64,000 bases of DNA from Dysgonomonas sp. UBA7710 (GCF_002482385.1 NZ_DLFW01000049.1:57624-121623); one strand, 5' to 3'; shown: positions 49,168-58,944, numbered from the stretch's first letter. Numbers and translations: made by a program. The notes: generated from the letters alone by a model not told the origin.

Positions 49168-49405
49168 ATCAAAGGGAATTATCCTTATCGGATAACTCCC
49201 TTTGTATATAAAAGTCGTATTGGTGGATATAGCCGAAACTCCGTAAAACAGGATTTGAGCGCTTCGATCCCTTTGTAATCCACCGTGCTAAGCAACCCGG
49301 AGGTGTGGCCCGCCATTAGAATCAAAAGCTTGTCTCGGATATTTTATTAATTGATGAGCTTCCCAATCGACCAACACGACTTAGACTAAGCTTTGTTTCG
49401 TTTTC
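49168..49405 (-). ncRNA. Candidate structured ncRNA (about 240 nt)
   Basis: It has a complete promoter and ends in a terminator, with no ORF of note between. Two helices support RNA folding: P1 pairs AAAGCTTAGTCT (minus strand, 49383-49394) with AGACAAGCTTT (49325-49335) with one bulged pair; P2 pairs GGTGGAT (49278-49284 on minus) with ATCCACC (49222-49228), enclosing a ~50-nt arm. Between the helices lies a GC-rich stretch (about 49285-49315), unlike the AT-rich surroundings. I cannot place it in a named family; 6S RNA is a candidate because of length and extended hairpin, but I cannot confirm it. It reads toward pyrE but is separated from it by its own terminator. Confidence 0.6.
49170..49204 (-). 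terminator. Terminator of the ncRNA
   Basis: A 15-bp stem (49170-49184 with 49190-49204, one mismatch) CAAAGGGA...TCCCTTTG with a 5-nt loop. A T-rich run (GATTTTATTATT) follows on the minus strand. Confidence 0.8.
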
Positions 49406-49410
49406 TATAC

Positions 49411-49442
49411 CAAATATAGATAGAATAATCCGGATACACAAA
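49411..49442 (-). promoter_or_regulatory. Complete Bacteroidota promoter of the ncRNA
   Basis: Minus strand: TTTG (49439-49442), 20-nt spacer, TATATTTG (49411-49418). The predicted start is near 49405. Confidence 0.85.
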
Positions 49443-49449
49443 TAATATA

Positions 49450-49608
49450 TCAATATTTAACTGACTTCTGCTTTGTACTGCATCCACAATTTGAACATCC
49501 GCAACTTCCTTTTTGTTCATTCTTCGAGAAGAAAAAGCCATATACCTTATAGATGATCAATACAGCTACACAAAGTCCAATTATACCAACTATTATTTCT
49601 TGAAACAT
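49450..49608 (-). CDS. FeoB-associated Cys-rich membrane protein
   Basis: A 52-residue protein, easily missed because of size. It starts at the ATG 49608 preceded by an unusually good AGGAGG site. The N-terminal helix (EIIVGIIGLCVAVLIIYKVY, residues 4-23) is a membrane segment, followed by FFFSKN and the motif SCGCSNCGCS with four Cys (36-43), then a basic tail. This is the FeoB-associated Cys-rich membrane protein pattern, thought to help ferrous iron import or iron handling near FeoB. The FeoB here lies 6.8 kb away with a SusCD operon between, so the pair is split. Confidence 0.82.
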   Translation of the reverse strand: MFQEIIVGIIGLCVAVLIIYKVYGFFFSKNEQKGSCGCSNCGCSTKQKSVKY

Positions 49609-49705
49609 ATCTTATATATCCTCCTTTTCTGTGTTCAAAGGTATATAAGAAATCTGGATATTGGCGTTAATAGAGGGTTAAAAGAAATAAAAACATATAA
49701 ATATT

Positions 49706-49739
49706 AAAACAGTAGCAAGGTTAACCCTGCTACTGTTTT
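49706..49739 (-). terminator. Terminator of the SusCD-type operon
   Basis: A 12-bp stem AAAACAGTAGCA (49706-49717) / TGCTACTGTTTT (49728-49739) with GG/CC extending inside the loop. Located 49 bases after the last operon gene. Confidence 0.88.
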
Positions 49740-49787
49740 AATATTTATAGTTTTGCAATAAATTACAATAACGTCAAGAACAATGGC

Positions 49788-50495
49788 TTAATTAGTAGCG
49801 TCTTCAGGATATCCAGTGTAACGATAACCCTCGAGCGTCCATGTTTCATCCCAACCATCACTATCGGCTGGTGTATTGCTTCCCTCTTTTAATTCCCATG
49901 CAAATTCGGGCACATCTGCATCTTCCCAATCTTCTTCAGATGTCTGATAGCTAACGAACTGCACATAATCATGATGCATTATAGTCTTAATATAAACACC
50001 ATCTGACACATTACCTCCAATAGTTGTAGCACCTTTAGGTGTAACTTTTCCCTCTACCAGCGTTATGCGAGTATATAATTGTATGCCACCAACTAATTGA
50101 CCTGCTGCCGTAGGTTTTTCATATGTTGCCGGATTATATACTTTTCCATCTACATATATGTAAGATGTCAGAGCCTTTATGTTTTTAGATTCTGCATCTG
50201 CTCCTTTAAAGCCCGAAGCATCTCCTGTTATTTTAAATTTACCTTTGACTGCAGTACCTGCAACATGTGTATCAATCCAAATTTCGTCTTTTACATTAGC
50301 TGCAGAATTATAGATCATAACCTCTTCACCATCTTCGATAGCAGTGTCATCAGAAGAATATTCTGCACATTTTGTTGCTACCACATAGCGTCCATCCAAC
50401 GCTGCAGTTTCTGTATACCAGTTATCCTTTTCTTCCATGCACGATGTTAAAGCCATGCAAATGAAAGCGCTTATTATATATCCTAAATTTCTCAT
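49788..50495 (-). CDS. Lipoprotein, lipid-binding-protein-like, of the SusCD operon
   Basis: A 235-residue lipoprotein: lipobox LTSC with Cys19. The body fits the Bacteroidota putative lipid-binding family in having ALDGRYVVATKCAEY (about 33-47), conserved IWIDTHVAGTAVKGKF (about 72-87), and a C-terminal WELKEG, DGWDETWTLEGYRYTGYPED pattern. It is rich in beta-strands and likely surface or periplasmic. It is the last gene of the SusC-SusD-DUF5012-lipoprotein unit and starts 15 bases after the previous stop. Function is not established; such proteins probably help bind the same glycan or lipid as the SusCD pair. Confidence 0.75.
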   Translation of the reverse strand: MRNLGYIISAFICMALTSCMEEKDNWYTETAALDGRYVVATKCAEYSSDDTAIEDGEEVMIYNSAANVKDEIWIDTHVAGTAVKGKFKITGDASGFKGADAESKNIKALTSYIYVDGKVYNPATYEKPTAAGQLVGGIQLYTRITLVEGKVTPKGATTIGGNVSDGVYIKTIMHHDYVQFVSYQTSEEDWEDADVPEFAWELKEGSNTPADSDGWDETWTLEGYRYTGYPEDATN

Positions 50496-50509
50496 ATTCT
50501 TATACGTTG

Positions 50510-51223
50510 TTATTGATTTTCTACAATGTTCAGGTGAAACGTGAAGGTTGCATAGTCAACCTGAAGCTTCAATGTCTTTGTTTCTGCATTGTAAGTTCCT
50601 TTTACGGCTGAGTGCTTATCTCCCCAAGGTGTTGCATTACTGCTCACTAAAGAAAAATTAGTACCATCAAATGAAACTATACCGGATATATCATATCTCA
50701 CACCATATCCGCGACCAATACTATAGTACCCCCCGAACAAGTCAGATATATAAAATTTACCAGGCGCTGTCTGATAAATCGTTATAGGCGGCTCTGTTGC
50801 AAATTCTGTAGCAGGCGTTCCTGCTGCTGCTCCCAATGCGCTACGACTACTTGAAGCATCTACATGATAGAAACCTGTTGCTATAACAGAAGGTGTTGTA
50901 TCATAAACGATTACCTTACGTTCTACAGATGTTGGATATCCATCTGAGTTATTCACCGAATAAACCAAAGGATAAATACCGGCTACTTGTGCATTTACCG
51001 TACCTGTAACAGTCACTTTATCCGCAACATCCTCATTATTTTCAGTTGCAACCCAACCCTGCTCGGTGTATGTACCTCCCAACGAGACAAATTCAACAGC
51101 GCCACCTTTGAGATCCAACTCACAGTAATAGGTGATTCTTGAAATATCTTCTGTCTCTTTATCGCAGGAGAAAAGAAAAAATACAGAAGCGATTATTAGA
51201 CTATATTTATATAATAATTTCAT
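50510..51223 (-). CDS. DUF5012/DUF5011-like lipoprotein of the SusCD operon
   Basis: I start at the ATG at 51223, which gives a compact lipoprotein signal with Cys20 in LFSCDKE; a TTG three codons upstream is also in frame. The 237-residue product has an Ig-like domain with GGTYTEQGWVATENNEDV, VTVTGTVNAQVAGIYPLVYSV (about 71-91) and SVERKVIVYD, the DUF5011/5012 pattern, and a C-terminal beta-rich part (GYYSIGRGYGVRYDI, AVKGTYNAETKTLKL). It is a surface lipoprotein with unknown binding target. It lies 18 bases after the SusD stop. Similar accessory genes occur in SusCD operons of gut Bacteroides. Confidence 0.78.
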   Translation of the reverse strand: MKLLYKYSLIIASVFFLFSCDKETEDISRITYYCELDLKGGAVEFVSLGGTYTEQGWVATENNEDVADKVTVTGTVNAQVAGIYPLVYSVNNSDGYPTSVERKVIVYDTTPSVIATGFYHVDASSSRSALGAAAGTPATEFATEPPITIYQTAPGKFYISDLFGGYYSIGRGYGVRYDISGIVSFDGTNFSLVSSNATPWGDKHSAVKGTYNAETKTLKLQVDYATFTFHLNIVENQ

Positions 51224-51241
51224 ACTCTTCAATTTTTACAA

Positions 51242-52747
51242 TTACTTACCTTGTTTTTGATTCCACCACACTTTTTCTCCTACATTTGGCTTCTGTGAAG
51301 GGGCATTATTATTTCTGTCCCTATAAGATGAAGGATACAAAGGAGAAGCCGGTAAATTACCATTCAGCAAAGCTCTTCCTCTCACCGAGATTGTCAGATT
51401 ACCTGTAGGAAAATTAATCCATGCACCTTGCCTGTCAGCAGCAATATCGATTTCGCTTACAGAAGGATATTTAGTACGGTTACGTTCCAGGAACGATTCC
51501 AGATGCTGATAGTTACAATTAGCTACCCATTTTTGCATGGCTATTTGTTTTATCTGGGCTTCTGTATTACCACCGGTCCATTTAGCATAGCCTGTTTCCA
51601 CTATCTTGAAATCAGTAATGCCATGTTGAGTCAGCGAAGCCTTTACTCCGGCTTCATAAAAGTCCTTGGCTTGGGCAGAGCCGGCACGGGCATAAACTTC
51701 GGCCATATAAAAATATACTTCCCAGTCAGACATCAACATCAGATCCATATTGGCACTGAATACAACGGTTGCATATGTTTCCTTATCATCTGTAGTCCCA
51801 TTCCCGTCAGAGTCCTGTTTGGAGTCAAAATCACCGAAGAATGCAGCTTTAGTTCCTGAAAACAATTTACTTAAACGAGGATCCTCATTTGTACTTAAAT
51901 AATCAAAAAATGTCTTACAAGCAATTACATTTGTGGAAAAGTAGCTAGCACCACCTTGCTCAAATTCGCGCATCGGATGGCGTTTGCCTTCCATGGTATC
52001 ATCCCATATAGTTCCCGGAATCTTCGCGCTTGATGTTAGCAGATCTGCACTTTGAATAAAGCTCAAGGTCTTTACATTGTCGTATTGCGATGTTTCAGAC
52101 AGGCGTATCATTAACTTCAATTTTAATGCACTGGCAAATTGATACCATTTATCCAAATCACCTTTATATATATAATCGTAAGTTCCGTCAATGGAAGACC
52201 CGCTTAAATCAACTGTCAGCAGATTATCTACTCTCTTTAATAAATCAGCATATATATCTTCTTGCTTGTCCTGCTTAGGATGCAAAAGGCCTTCCGCCCC
52301 TTTTAAAGCTTCGGAATAAGGCATATCACCCCATACATCGGTAATAACTTGCCATGTAAAGATTGATAAAGCTTCAGCAACGAAATAATATCCTCTGTTG
52401 CTACCCACTCTGGTATCCGCCTTAATATATTCCAAATCGGGCAGTGGCTGACTAGCCAAAGACTGATAAGATGTATTGAACTCTTGTGGTAAATATTCGC
52501 ACAATGATTTGAATTGAGACGCCGTGTAGGCCTGTGTCCAGTATTCTACCCAAAAACCTCCGCCAAAACCGAAATCCCAACCCATCAGGTTATTAGCGAT
52601 CCCCATTTGCGCGGCCGGCAGCAATACTTTCACCTCCGGAACTTCCGCTAACGCGTTCGGGTCGTGATTGATATCTAAATAATTGCTACATCCGTTTGTG
52701 AACAATAAGAAGATAACGGATAATATAATTAATAATTTTCTTTTCAT
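51242..52747 (-). CDS. SusD/RagB-like outer membrane lipoprotein
   Basis: A 501-residue lipoprotein: lipobox FTNGC with Cys20, then SNYLDINHDPNAL, the opening of SusD-like type 2 proteins. TPR-like helices follow, with blocks YFVAEALSIFTWQVITDVWGDMPYSEALKG (split at 122-151) and WVANCNYQHLESFLERNRT (about 425). SusD proteins sit over the SusC barrel and capture the nutrient. The SusC partner is just upstream, 22 bases before this start. No glycosidase genes accompany the pair, so substrate type (glycan or peptide) is open. Confidence 0.93.
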   Translation of the reverse strand: MKRKLLIILSVIFLLFTNGCSNYLDINHDPNALAEVPEVKVLLPAAQMGIANNLMGWDFGFGGGFWVEYWTQAYTASQFKSLCEYLPQEFNTSYQSLASQPLPDLEYIKADTRVGSNRGYYFVAEALSIFTWQVITDVWGDMPYSEALKGAEGLLHPKQDKQEDIYADLLKRVDNLLTVDLSGSSIDGTYDYIYKGDLDKWYQFASALKLKLMIRLSETSQYDNVKTLSFIQSADLLTSSAKIPGTIWDDTMEGKRHPMREFEQGGASYFSTNVIACKTFFDYLSTNEDPRLSKLFSGTKAAFFGDFDSKQDSDGNGTTDDKETYATVVFSANMDLMLMSDWEVYFYMAEVYARAGSAQAKDFYEAGVKASLTQHGITDFKIVETGYAKWTGGNTEAQIKQIAMQKWVANCNYQHLESFLERNRTKYPSVSEIDIAADRQGAWINFPTGNLTISVRGRALLNGNLPASPLYPSSYRDRNNNAPSQKPNVGEKVWWNQKQGK

Positions 52748-52769
52748 ATTCTTTACTGTTTAATCGCTT

Positions 52770-55700
52770 TTAAAATGAAAGTTGTAGTCCGAACACATAC
52801 GATTGGTATGGAGGCGTAGATGCGAATTCTCCGACTTTCGAACTAATATCGCTACCCCAGGTAGTTATTTCCGGATCAATATACATATTTTCTTTCGGAG
52901 TCCATAACAGGATATTAGATGCTGTTGCAGAAAGGCGTAAAGAAGAAACTCTAAGCATTTCACAGATCTTTTTTGGTAATTGATAAGCCAGGCTTACATT
53001 ACGAAGTTTCAGGTACGAACGGTCAATTACTGCATGATCGGTATACTGGAATCCGCCGTTGCTGTAGAATGTATGGAAAGCTGTCGGATTGACAGGAGTC
53101 GTATTCTCTACATAAACAGGGTTTCCGTTAGCATCTGTTCCGCTTTGCACTACCGAGTTTGGCACAATAAATGGATTTCTGTCGTTATAAACTGTTTCAG
53201 GACCACTACCTACCCAATGCATGTAATCTTTGGTATAGGAGAAAATATATCCCCCGTAACGGTAATCCAATGTAGCTGACAATGTAAAGTCTTTCCATGT
53301 AAAGGTATTTGTCAATCCCATACGGAATTTTTCGTTAATATCCTTATCCAAATAAACATCATCAGCAGTTGGCTGAGGATTTCCGGCTCCATCGACGACT
53401 GTACTTTCTACACCATTATAATTTACAGTCATAGCCTTTTGGCTTTTGAACTGCCCAAGCGACTTGCCTTCTACAGCATAAATACCCAGTCCGCCGAATC
53501 CTCCTAAGTTAACTTCCGGAACATCCAGACTTTCTACCTTATTATTGTTTTTGGTAAAGTTGTACATGATATCCCACCGAAAATCTCTCGTTTTTACAGG
53601 AACCAATGAAAGGGATAATTCGATACCGCTATTGCGGACATCTCCCAGGTTGGCCCTTTGAGCTGTGTAACCGGTTAACGGGTCCATCGGCAATGTAGCG
53701 ATCAATCCTTTTGTTAATTTATTGTAATATGAAAAGTCGAGGCTTATACGTTGGTTGAAGAAAGAACTTTCAAATCCGACCTCAAATTCATCTGTCAACT
53801 CAGGTTTCAAATTTGGATTTCCTGCTGTATTGGAAATCGTATAAGCATTGACTCCTCCAAGAGGGAATTTCAGATCATCAACACTTGGGTAGCCCGGATT
53901 AATTACTGTTCCGGAAACAAACCGGCTATAAACCCAATAAGCATCTGTGTCCTTACCAGTCCGACCATAAGACAATCTGGTTTTAACAAAATCAAGCGGA
54001 CCAGTATTGATGTCTTTCTGCTTCATAAAATCGGTAACGATAAAACTCAACATAGCCGCCGGATAAAAGAATGAATTATTCTTCTTAGGTAAGGCTGAAG
54101 ACCAGTCGTTACGAGCAGTAAGCGTCAGATAAAGATAATCCTGATATCCGAAATCCGCATTAACGTATGCACCCAATATCCGGTAACGATCGCTGCGTTG
54201 TTCTGCAACCGCCGGAGTAAGTGTATTGGATAAATGATAAAAACCAGGAATATCGATAGAAGAAATTGAACCATAAAGACGAGTCATTTTTTGTTCGTTC
54301 GCATTTCCTCCGGCAATTACATTCATTGAAAAATCACCAAATCTATCATTAAATGTAGCAAAATAATCGTGATTCACCTGAAGGTAATCTCTTTTATCTT
54401 GTGAGTAGCTTCCCGGATCTGACGGTCCTTTCCTTACGGCATTAGTAGAGCCCGGAGTGAAAGCAACCGCATCGGAATGCATCTCGGCTGTAGCTGTTTC
54501 ATAATCGCCACCAAACCTGTAAGTCAGTTTGAGGTTACTTAATAAATTATAATCCAGTTGTACTTTTCCGAAAAATTTATACTTTCTCTGTAATGCTTCC
54601 TTAGCACTTAATACAAAATACGGATTCAAACCGTATGGAGTAAAATAGTTATCCAGATTATTAAATTTATCATTATAATCTTTCAGATCAACAATGGAAA
54701 TATCGGTAGCAATTTCATTCAATGAACGATATATTGAATTATTTTGTCCGGTTGCTGACACCCGATTCTTTTCTACGCTGGCATTAAACGAAGAACTAAT
54801 CAGCAACTTGTTCGCTTTGTGGGATGCATTCGAAGCAACTGTAAAGCGATTGTATGAGTCGGTATTGGTTGGAATCGGACCGTCCAGATAGTTCTGTGAT
54901 ACTGATAGATGGTAGAGGGTCTGTGCTGTACCTCCACTCAATGAAAGTGAGTTTTCATAACCGAAACCCAGATCATAGAAATCACGGATACGATCTTTCA
55001 GATAGTTATAAGGTTTTAATTTCTGGCTATTGTCTACGACATTACCCCAGACTCTGTCTTTTCCATCGAAGCGCGCACCCCAGTTTCCGTTTTCATCCAA
55101 TGCACGGTCACCGCTCCAACCTTGTCCAAACATTGTTTGTTCATCTGGCAGACGTCCGATTTGCTGAATGGTTATCCCGCCGTTATATTCTACTTTTAGT
55201 TTCCCATTGGTATCCTTACCCGATTTAGTCGTAATCATGATAACCCCCTGGGCTGCACGTGAACCATACAAAGCTGATGCTGCAGAACCTTTCAATACGG
55301 TTATACTCTCAATGTCATTTGGATTCAGTGCATTAATACCGGAACCAAAATCGGCCTGGCTATTCAGTGTATTTACACCTCCGGAAATACTTCCTGACTG
55401 ATTCTGCTTATTCGTCAGAGGAATACCATCCACGACATACAAAGGCTGGTTATTTCCAAAAGAGTTGAATCCACGGATAGTTACATTTTGTGTTCCCCCC
55501 GGGGTCCCAGATGAAGAAACCTCTACTCCTGAAACTTTACCTTGAAGGGCAGACATCGGATTAAGCACTTTCGAATTGGCAATATCATCACCCTTGATTG
55601 AGGATACCGAATATCCAAGCGTTTTTTTATCTCTTGCAACTCCTAAAGCCGTAACAACAACATCCTGCAACAGATGCTCATCATTCTCCATTACAACTCT

Positions 55701-55967
55701 CATATCCTGAGACATCCTCAATTCGGCTGTTTTCATTCCCACCAATGTAAACACCAAAGTATTCCTTCCTTCAGGTACATTTATGGAAAACTTACCGTCT
55801 ACGTCTGTAACGGTACCAACAGTTGTCCCCTTCACTACTACCGAAGCACTAATAACAGGTTCTCCATTACTGTCGACAACAGTACCGGAGATTTTTGTCG
55901 TTTGTGCTACGATAAATCCTAAGCTTAGAAATAAGCAGGATAGAATTAACATCACTCTTTTCTTCAT
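52770..55967 (-). CDS. SusC/RagA-family TonB-linked outer membrane protein
   Basis: A 1,065-residue outer membrane transporter. Signal peptide to FIVAQ, a carboxypeptidase-regulatory domain (about 24-98, ISGTVVDSNGEPVISASVVV), TonB box DVVVTALG (about 100), plug domain with SALQGKVSGVEVSSSGTPGG and NVTIRGFNSFGNNQPLYVVDG (split at 137-181), and LKGSAASALYGSRAAQGVIMI (about 227-247), all SusC hallmarks. The barrel ends YVFGLQLSF with a terminal Phe. It imports a nutrient captured by SusD, energised by TonB-ExbBD. No ECF sigma or HTCS regulator is next to the operon. Spacing to SusD is 22 bases. Confidence 0.96.
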   Translation of the reverse strand: MKKRVMLILSCLFLSLGFIVAQTTKISGTVVDSNGEPVISASVVVKGTTVGTVTDVDGKFSINVPEGRNTLVFTLVGMKTAELRMSQDMRVVMENDEHLLQDVVVTALGVARDKKTLGYSVSSIKGDDIANSKVLNPMSALQGKVSGVEVSSSGTPGGTQNVTIRGFNSFGNNQPLYVVDGIPLTNKQNQSGSISGGVNTLNSQADFGSGINALNPNDIESITVLKGSAASALYGSRAAQGVIMITTKSGKDTNGKLKVEYNGGITIQQIGRLPDEQTMFGQGWSGDRALDENGNWGARFDGKDRVWGNVVDNSQKLKPYNYLKDRIRDFYDLGFGYENSLSLSGGTAQTLYHLSVSQNYLDGPIPTNTDSYNRFTVASNASHKANKLLISSSFNASVEKNRVSATGQNNSIYRSLNEIATDISIVDLKDYNDKFNNLDNYFTPYGLNPYFVLSAKEALQRKYKFFGKVQLDYNLLSNLKLTYRFGGDYETATAEMHSDAVAFTPGSTNAVRKGPSDPGSYSQDKRDYLQVNHDYFATFNDRFGDFSMNVIAGGNANEQKMTRLYGSISSIDIPGFYHLSNTLTPAVAEQRSDRYRILGAYVNADFGYQDYLYLTLTARNDWSSALPKKNNSFFYPAAMLSFIVTDFMKQKDINTGPLDFVKTRLSYGRTGKDTDAYWVYSRFVSGTVINPGYPSVDDLKFPLGGVNAYTISNTAGNPNLKPELTDEFEVGFESSFFNQRISLDFSYYNKLTKGLIATLPMDPLTGYTAQRANLGDVRNSGIELSLSLVPVKTRDFRWDIMYNFTKNNNKVESLDVPEVNLGGFGGLGIYAVEGKSLGQFKSQKAMTVNYNGVESTVVDGAGNPQPTADDVYLDKDINEKFRMGLTNTFTWKDFTLSATLDYRYGGYIFSYTKDYMHWVGSGPETVYNDRNPFIVPNSVVQSGTDANGNPVYVENTTPVNPTAFHTFYSNGGFQYTDHAVIDRSYLKLRNVSLAYQLPKKICEMLRVSSLRLSATASNILLWTPKENMYIDPEITTWGSDISSKVGEFASTPPYQSYVFGLQLSF

Positions 55968-56454
55968 ACAAACACTACTTTATTAAAAATTAAAACAACA
56001 TACAAACCCAATCACATACAAACACTTGTTATTCAAAATAAAAGCAACTCTTCTAATCTTATATCAATTTAACAATTTAATACCATATTGGGCTTTTTAG
56101 CATCAGTTTGCTTTTTGATATGCAAATTTAGACAATTTTCACGAAAAAAAAAATTCTGGATTAATTTATATAAAATATAACAATATGAAAGCATTCAAAG
56201 TCAAACAAATATAAAAACTGAGGACAATTGCTACATTTTAGTTAAATATATGTTATTTTGAAAGAAATAAAAAGGCACAACGGCAAATACACTCTGAAAA
56301 TGTGGTTCTTCACGGCTAACGAAAAATGCATTTTAACACTTTTCACTCCTATTTCTGAATAAATATGAAAGAGAAACTTATATTCATACTTTCTTAATAC
56401 TATATTAGTAAAATACAGATATTAAGCATCAAATTAGAATCAAAAAAATGAAAT
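55968..56454. other. Intergenic region between the Feo and SusC genes
   Basis: A 487-base AT-rich stretch. The 3' part of the Feo gene ends at its left edge. The only element I can support is the -7 of SusC. I see no gene and no repeat from the other families. Confidence 0.5.
56123..56130 (-). promoter_or_regulatory. -7 element of the SusC operon
   Basis: TAAATTTG on the minus strand, 156 bases before the SusC start. The preceding tract is an A/T run without a clear TTTG -33. Confidence 0.55.
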
Positions 56455-58944
56455 TTACAACATATTTCCAATCTGATAGACTAAAAATGAGATTACCCAA
56501 GCTAACAAAGTAGTATAAATGATACTAAAAATACCCCACTTCCATGATCCGGATTCTTCCTTTATCGCAGCGATAGTTGCGACACATGGAAAGTAAATCA
56601 ACACAAAAAGTAACAAACTGACAATTACCAATGGTGTAAAGGTCGGAGCTCCGTCGGCCTGAGTATCGCTGACAAGGCGGGCCTCCAGAGATTCCTGATT
56701 TTCAGAGTCACCTGTATATAAAACACCCAGAGTACTCACAACCACCTCTTTGGCAGCCATACCGGAAAGCAAGCTCACACTTATCTTCCAATCAAAGCCT
56801 AAAGGGCGCATCAACGGCTCTATGGTCTTTCCAATACGGCCAATATAAGATTCTTCCTGATGTGCAATATTACGCTGATCTTCAACCGCTTCTATTAGTT
56901 CCGTCTTCTTATCATCATTTATTTCATTGCTGTCGAATTGGGCCTCTACCTTGGATATCTGATTATCAAACAGTACTTCACGTTCTTTATCGCGGGGAAA
57001 ATACCCCAAAAACCAGATAATAATGGATGCAACTAAAATAACACCTCCCATTTTTCTCAGATACTGCCGTGATTTATCCCACATATGAATAGATACAGCA
57101 CGCAATGTCGGCATCCGATATGGTGGCAATTCCATTACAAACGGCGTATCTTCTTTCGGAAACAGGAATTTCTTAAACAGCCGGGCCGATACCACAGCTA
57201 TCAATATACCTATAAAATAAAGTCCGAAAAGAACAAAACTTGCATAAGGCTTGAAAAACACCCCGACAAAAAGCAGATAAACAGGTAATCGGGCGCTACA
57301 AGACATAAATGGATTGATAAGCATCGTTATCATACGGCTATTACGGCTTTCAATCGTACGTGTAGCCAGAATAGCCGGCACATTACAACCGAAACCCATA
57401 ACTAAAGGGATAAAGGATTTTCCGTGTAATCCCATCTTGTGCATCACCTTATCCATTATGAAAGCAGCTCTGGCCATATAGCCCGAATCTTCCATAAAAG
57501 AAATAAAAGCATACAATATTAATATATTAGGAAGAAAGACGATTACGCCCCCTACCCCTCCTATAATACCATCTACAATCAAATCTTTGAGCATGCCCTC
57601 AGGCATCGTTCCCCGGATAAAATCGCCCAACACCGCAACCCCGTTCTCAATCCACTCCATAGGATATCCGCCCAAACGGAAAGTACATTCAAACATAACC
57701 CACATGAAGAAGAAAAATATGGGGAATCCCAGATATTTATTTGTAACAATAGAATCGATAACACGCGTACGATCCGACTCATTCGTTTTTTCCTTCAGCG
57801 TTTCTTTCAACCCTCCGGCTATAAAGCCATAACGGGCATTTGTCAGAGCTGATTCCGTATCTTCCTTTAATGTTTCTTCAATATATTTTATTTCAGCGTC
57901 CCTTGTCGCAAGTAAATCTTTGCCATTCGAAAGGGTAGATACATAAGATTCAATATCCTTATCCTTTTCGAGTAATTTTATCGAAATATAACGACGGGGA
58001 AATACGAGTTGAACAGATTTATCCTTTTCAAATTTTATATTAAGCCTGCTTATTGAGTTCTCTGTTATATTACCATAAGATATATGTACCCGGCGCACTG
58101 TCGGCTCTTTCTCCTCATACATCCGTATGACCGTATCGAACAGATCGTTTATTCCCACTCCGGTTTTTGCCACCGTCGGAACCATAGGAATACCGATCAT
58201 CTTGGACAACTTCCCGTAGTTAAATTCACTTCCGCTCTCTTTCAGCTCATCGTACATATTCAATGCGATAACAACAGGAACTTCCATATCTATCAACTCG
58301 GTTGTCAGATACAAATTTCTTTCCAGATTGGAGGCGGCCACAATATTAATTATAACATCAGGCTTATCTTCCACAATATGGCGTCTAACAAAAAGTTCTT
58401 CCGGAGTATAAGCCGACAAGGAATATGTCCCGGGTAAATCCACTATTTTGAATATATAACCACCATGTTTAAACCGCCCTTCCTTCGAATCGACTGTTAC
58501 TCCCCCGTAATTACCGACATGTTCATGCGCACCTGATGCAACATTAAACAAGGATGTTTTTCCCGCATTAGGATTACCAACTAAGGCTACGGTTATAACC
58601 TTCTTATTAATCTGATTATTCTTATTTTTAGGAGAATGTTCTTCTATTGAAGATTCCTCTTGGGATAAATCGTTATTGAAAGAGGATTCAGAAGATAGAA
58701 TCTCTTGCTTTTTATTTATTTCGGGATAAATTACTTCAATAAGCCCCGCTTCGCTACGGCGAAGGGAAACTTCATAATCCATAATTTTATATTTAATCGG
58801 ATCTTTTAATGGAGCATTCAGGATGACTTTAATGGTTTTCCCTTTAATAAAGCCCATCTCCATGATGCGCTTACGAAAGGCCCCGCTACCATTAACGCGC
58901 ACAATAACACCTTTCTCTCCTGTCTTCAGGTCTGATAAAAGCAT
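56455..58944 (-). CDS. feoB: Ferrous iron transporter, FeoA-FeoB fusion
   Basis: An 829-residue protein with the FeoA SH3-like domain fused to FeoB. FeoA is residues 1-72 (MLLSDLKTGEKGVIVRVNG, then YKIMDYEVSLRRSEAGLI). The FeoB G-domain follows: G1 VGNPNAGKTS (123-131), G3 DLPGTYSLS and G4 NMYD. The membrane part includes GGVGGVIVFLPNILILY and the GYMARAAF, GCNVPAI and SCSARLPVY segments of the conserved gate. It takes up Fe2+ across the inner membrane, driven by or regulated by nucleotide hydrolysis. The fusion removes the need for a separate feoA. A FeoB-associated Cys-rich peptide is encoded 6.8 kb away. Confidence 0.96.
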   Translation of the reverse strand: MLLSDLKTGEKGVIVRVNGSGAFRKRIMEMGFIKGKTIKVILNAPLKDPIKYKIMDYEVSLRRSEAGLIEVIYPEINKKQEILSSESSFNNDLSQEESSIEEHSPKNKNNQINKKVITVALVGNPNAGKTSLFNVASGAHEHVGNYGGVTVDSKEGRFKHGGYIFKIVDLPGTYSLSAYTPEELFVRRHIVEDKPDVIINIVAASNLERNLYLTTELIDMEVPVVIALNMYDELKESGSEFNYGKLSKMIGIPMVPTVAKTGVGINDLFDTVIRMYEEKEPTVRRVHISYGNITENSISRLNIKFEKDKSVQLVFPRRYISIKLLEKDKDIESYVSTLSNGKDLLATRDAEIKYIEETLKEDTESALTNARYGFIAGGLKETLKEKTNESDRTRVIDSIVTNKYLGFPIFFFFMWVMFECTFRLGGYPMEWIENGVAVLGDFIRGTMPEGMLKDLIVDGIIGGVGGVIVFLPNILILYAFISFMEDSGYMARAAFIMDKVMHKMGLHGKSFIPLVMGFGCNVPAILATRTIESRNSRMITMLINPFMSCSARLPVYLLFVGVFFKPYASFVLFGLYFIGILIAVVSARLFKKFLFPKEDTPFVMELPPYRMPTLRAVSIHMWDKSRQYLRKMGGVILVASIIIWFLGYFPRDKEREVLFDNQISKVEAQFDSNEINDDKKTELIEAVEDQRNIAHQEESYIGRIGKTIEPLMRPLGFDWKISVSLLSGMAAKEVVVSTLGVLYTGDSENQESLEARLVSDTQADGAPTFTPLVIVSLLLFVLIYFPCVATIAAIKEESGSWKWGIFSIIYTTLLAWVISFLVYQIGNML

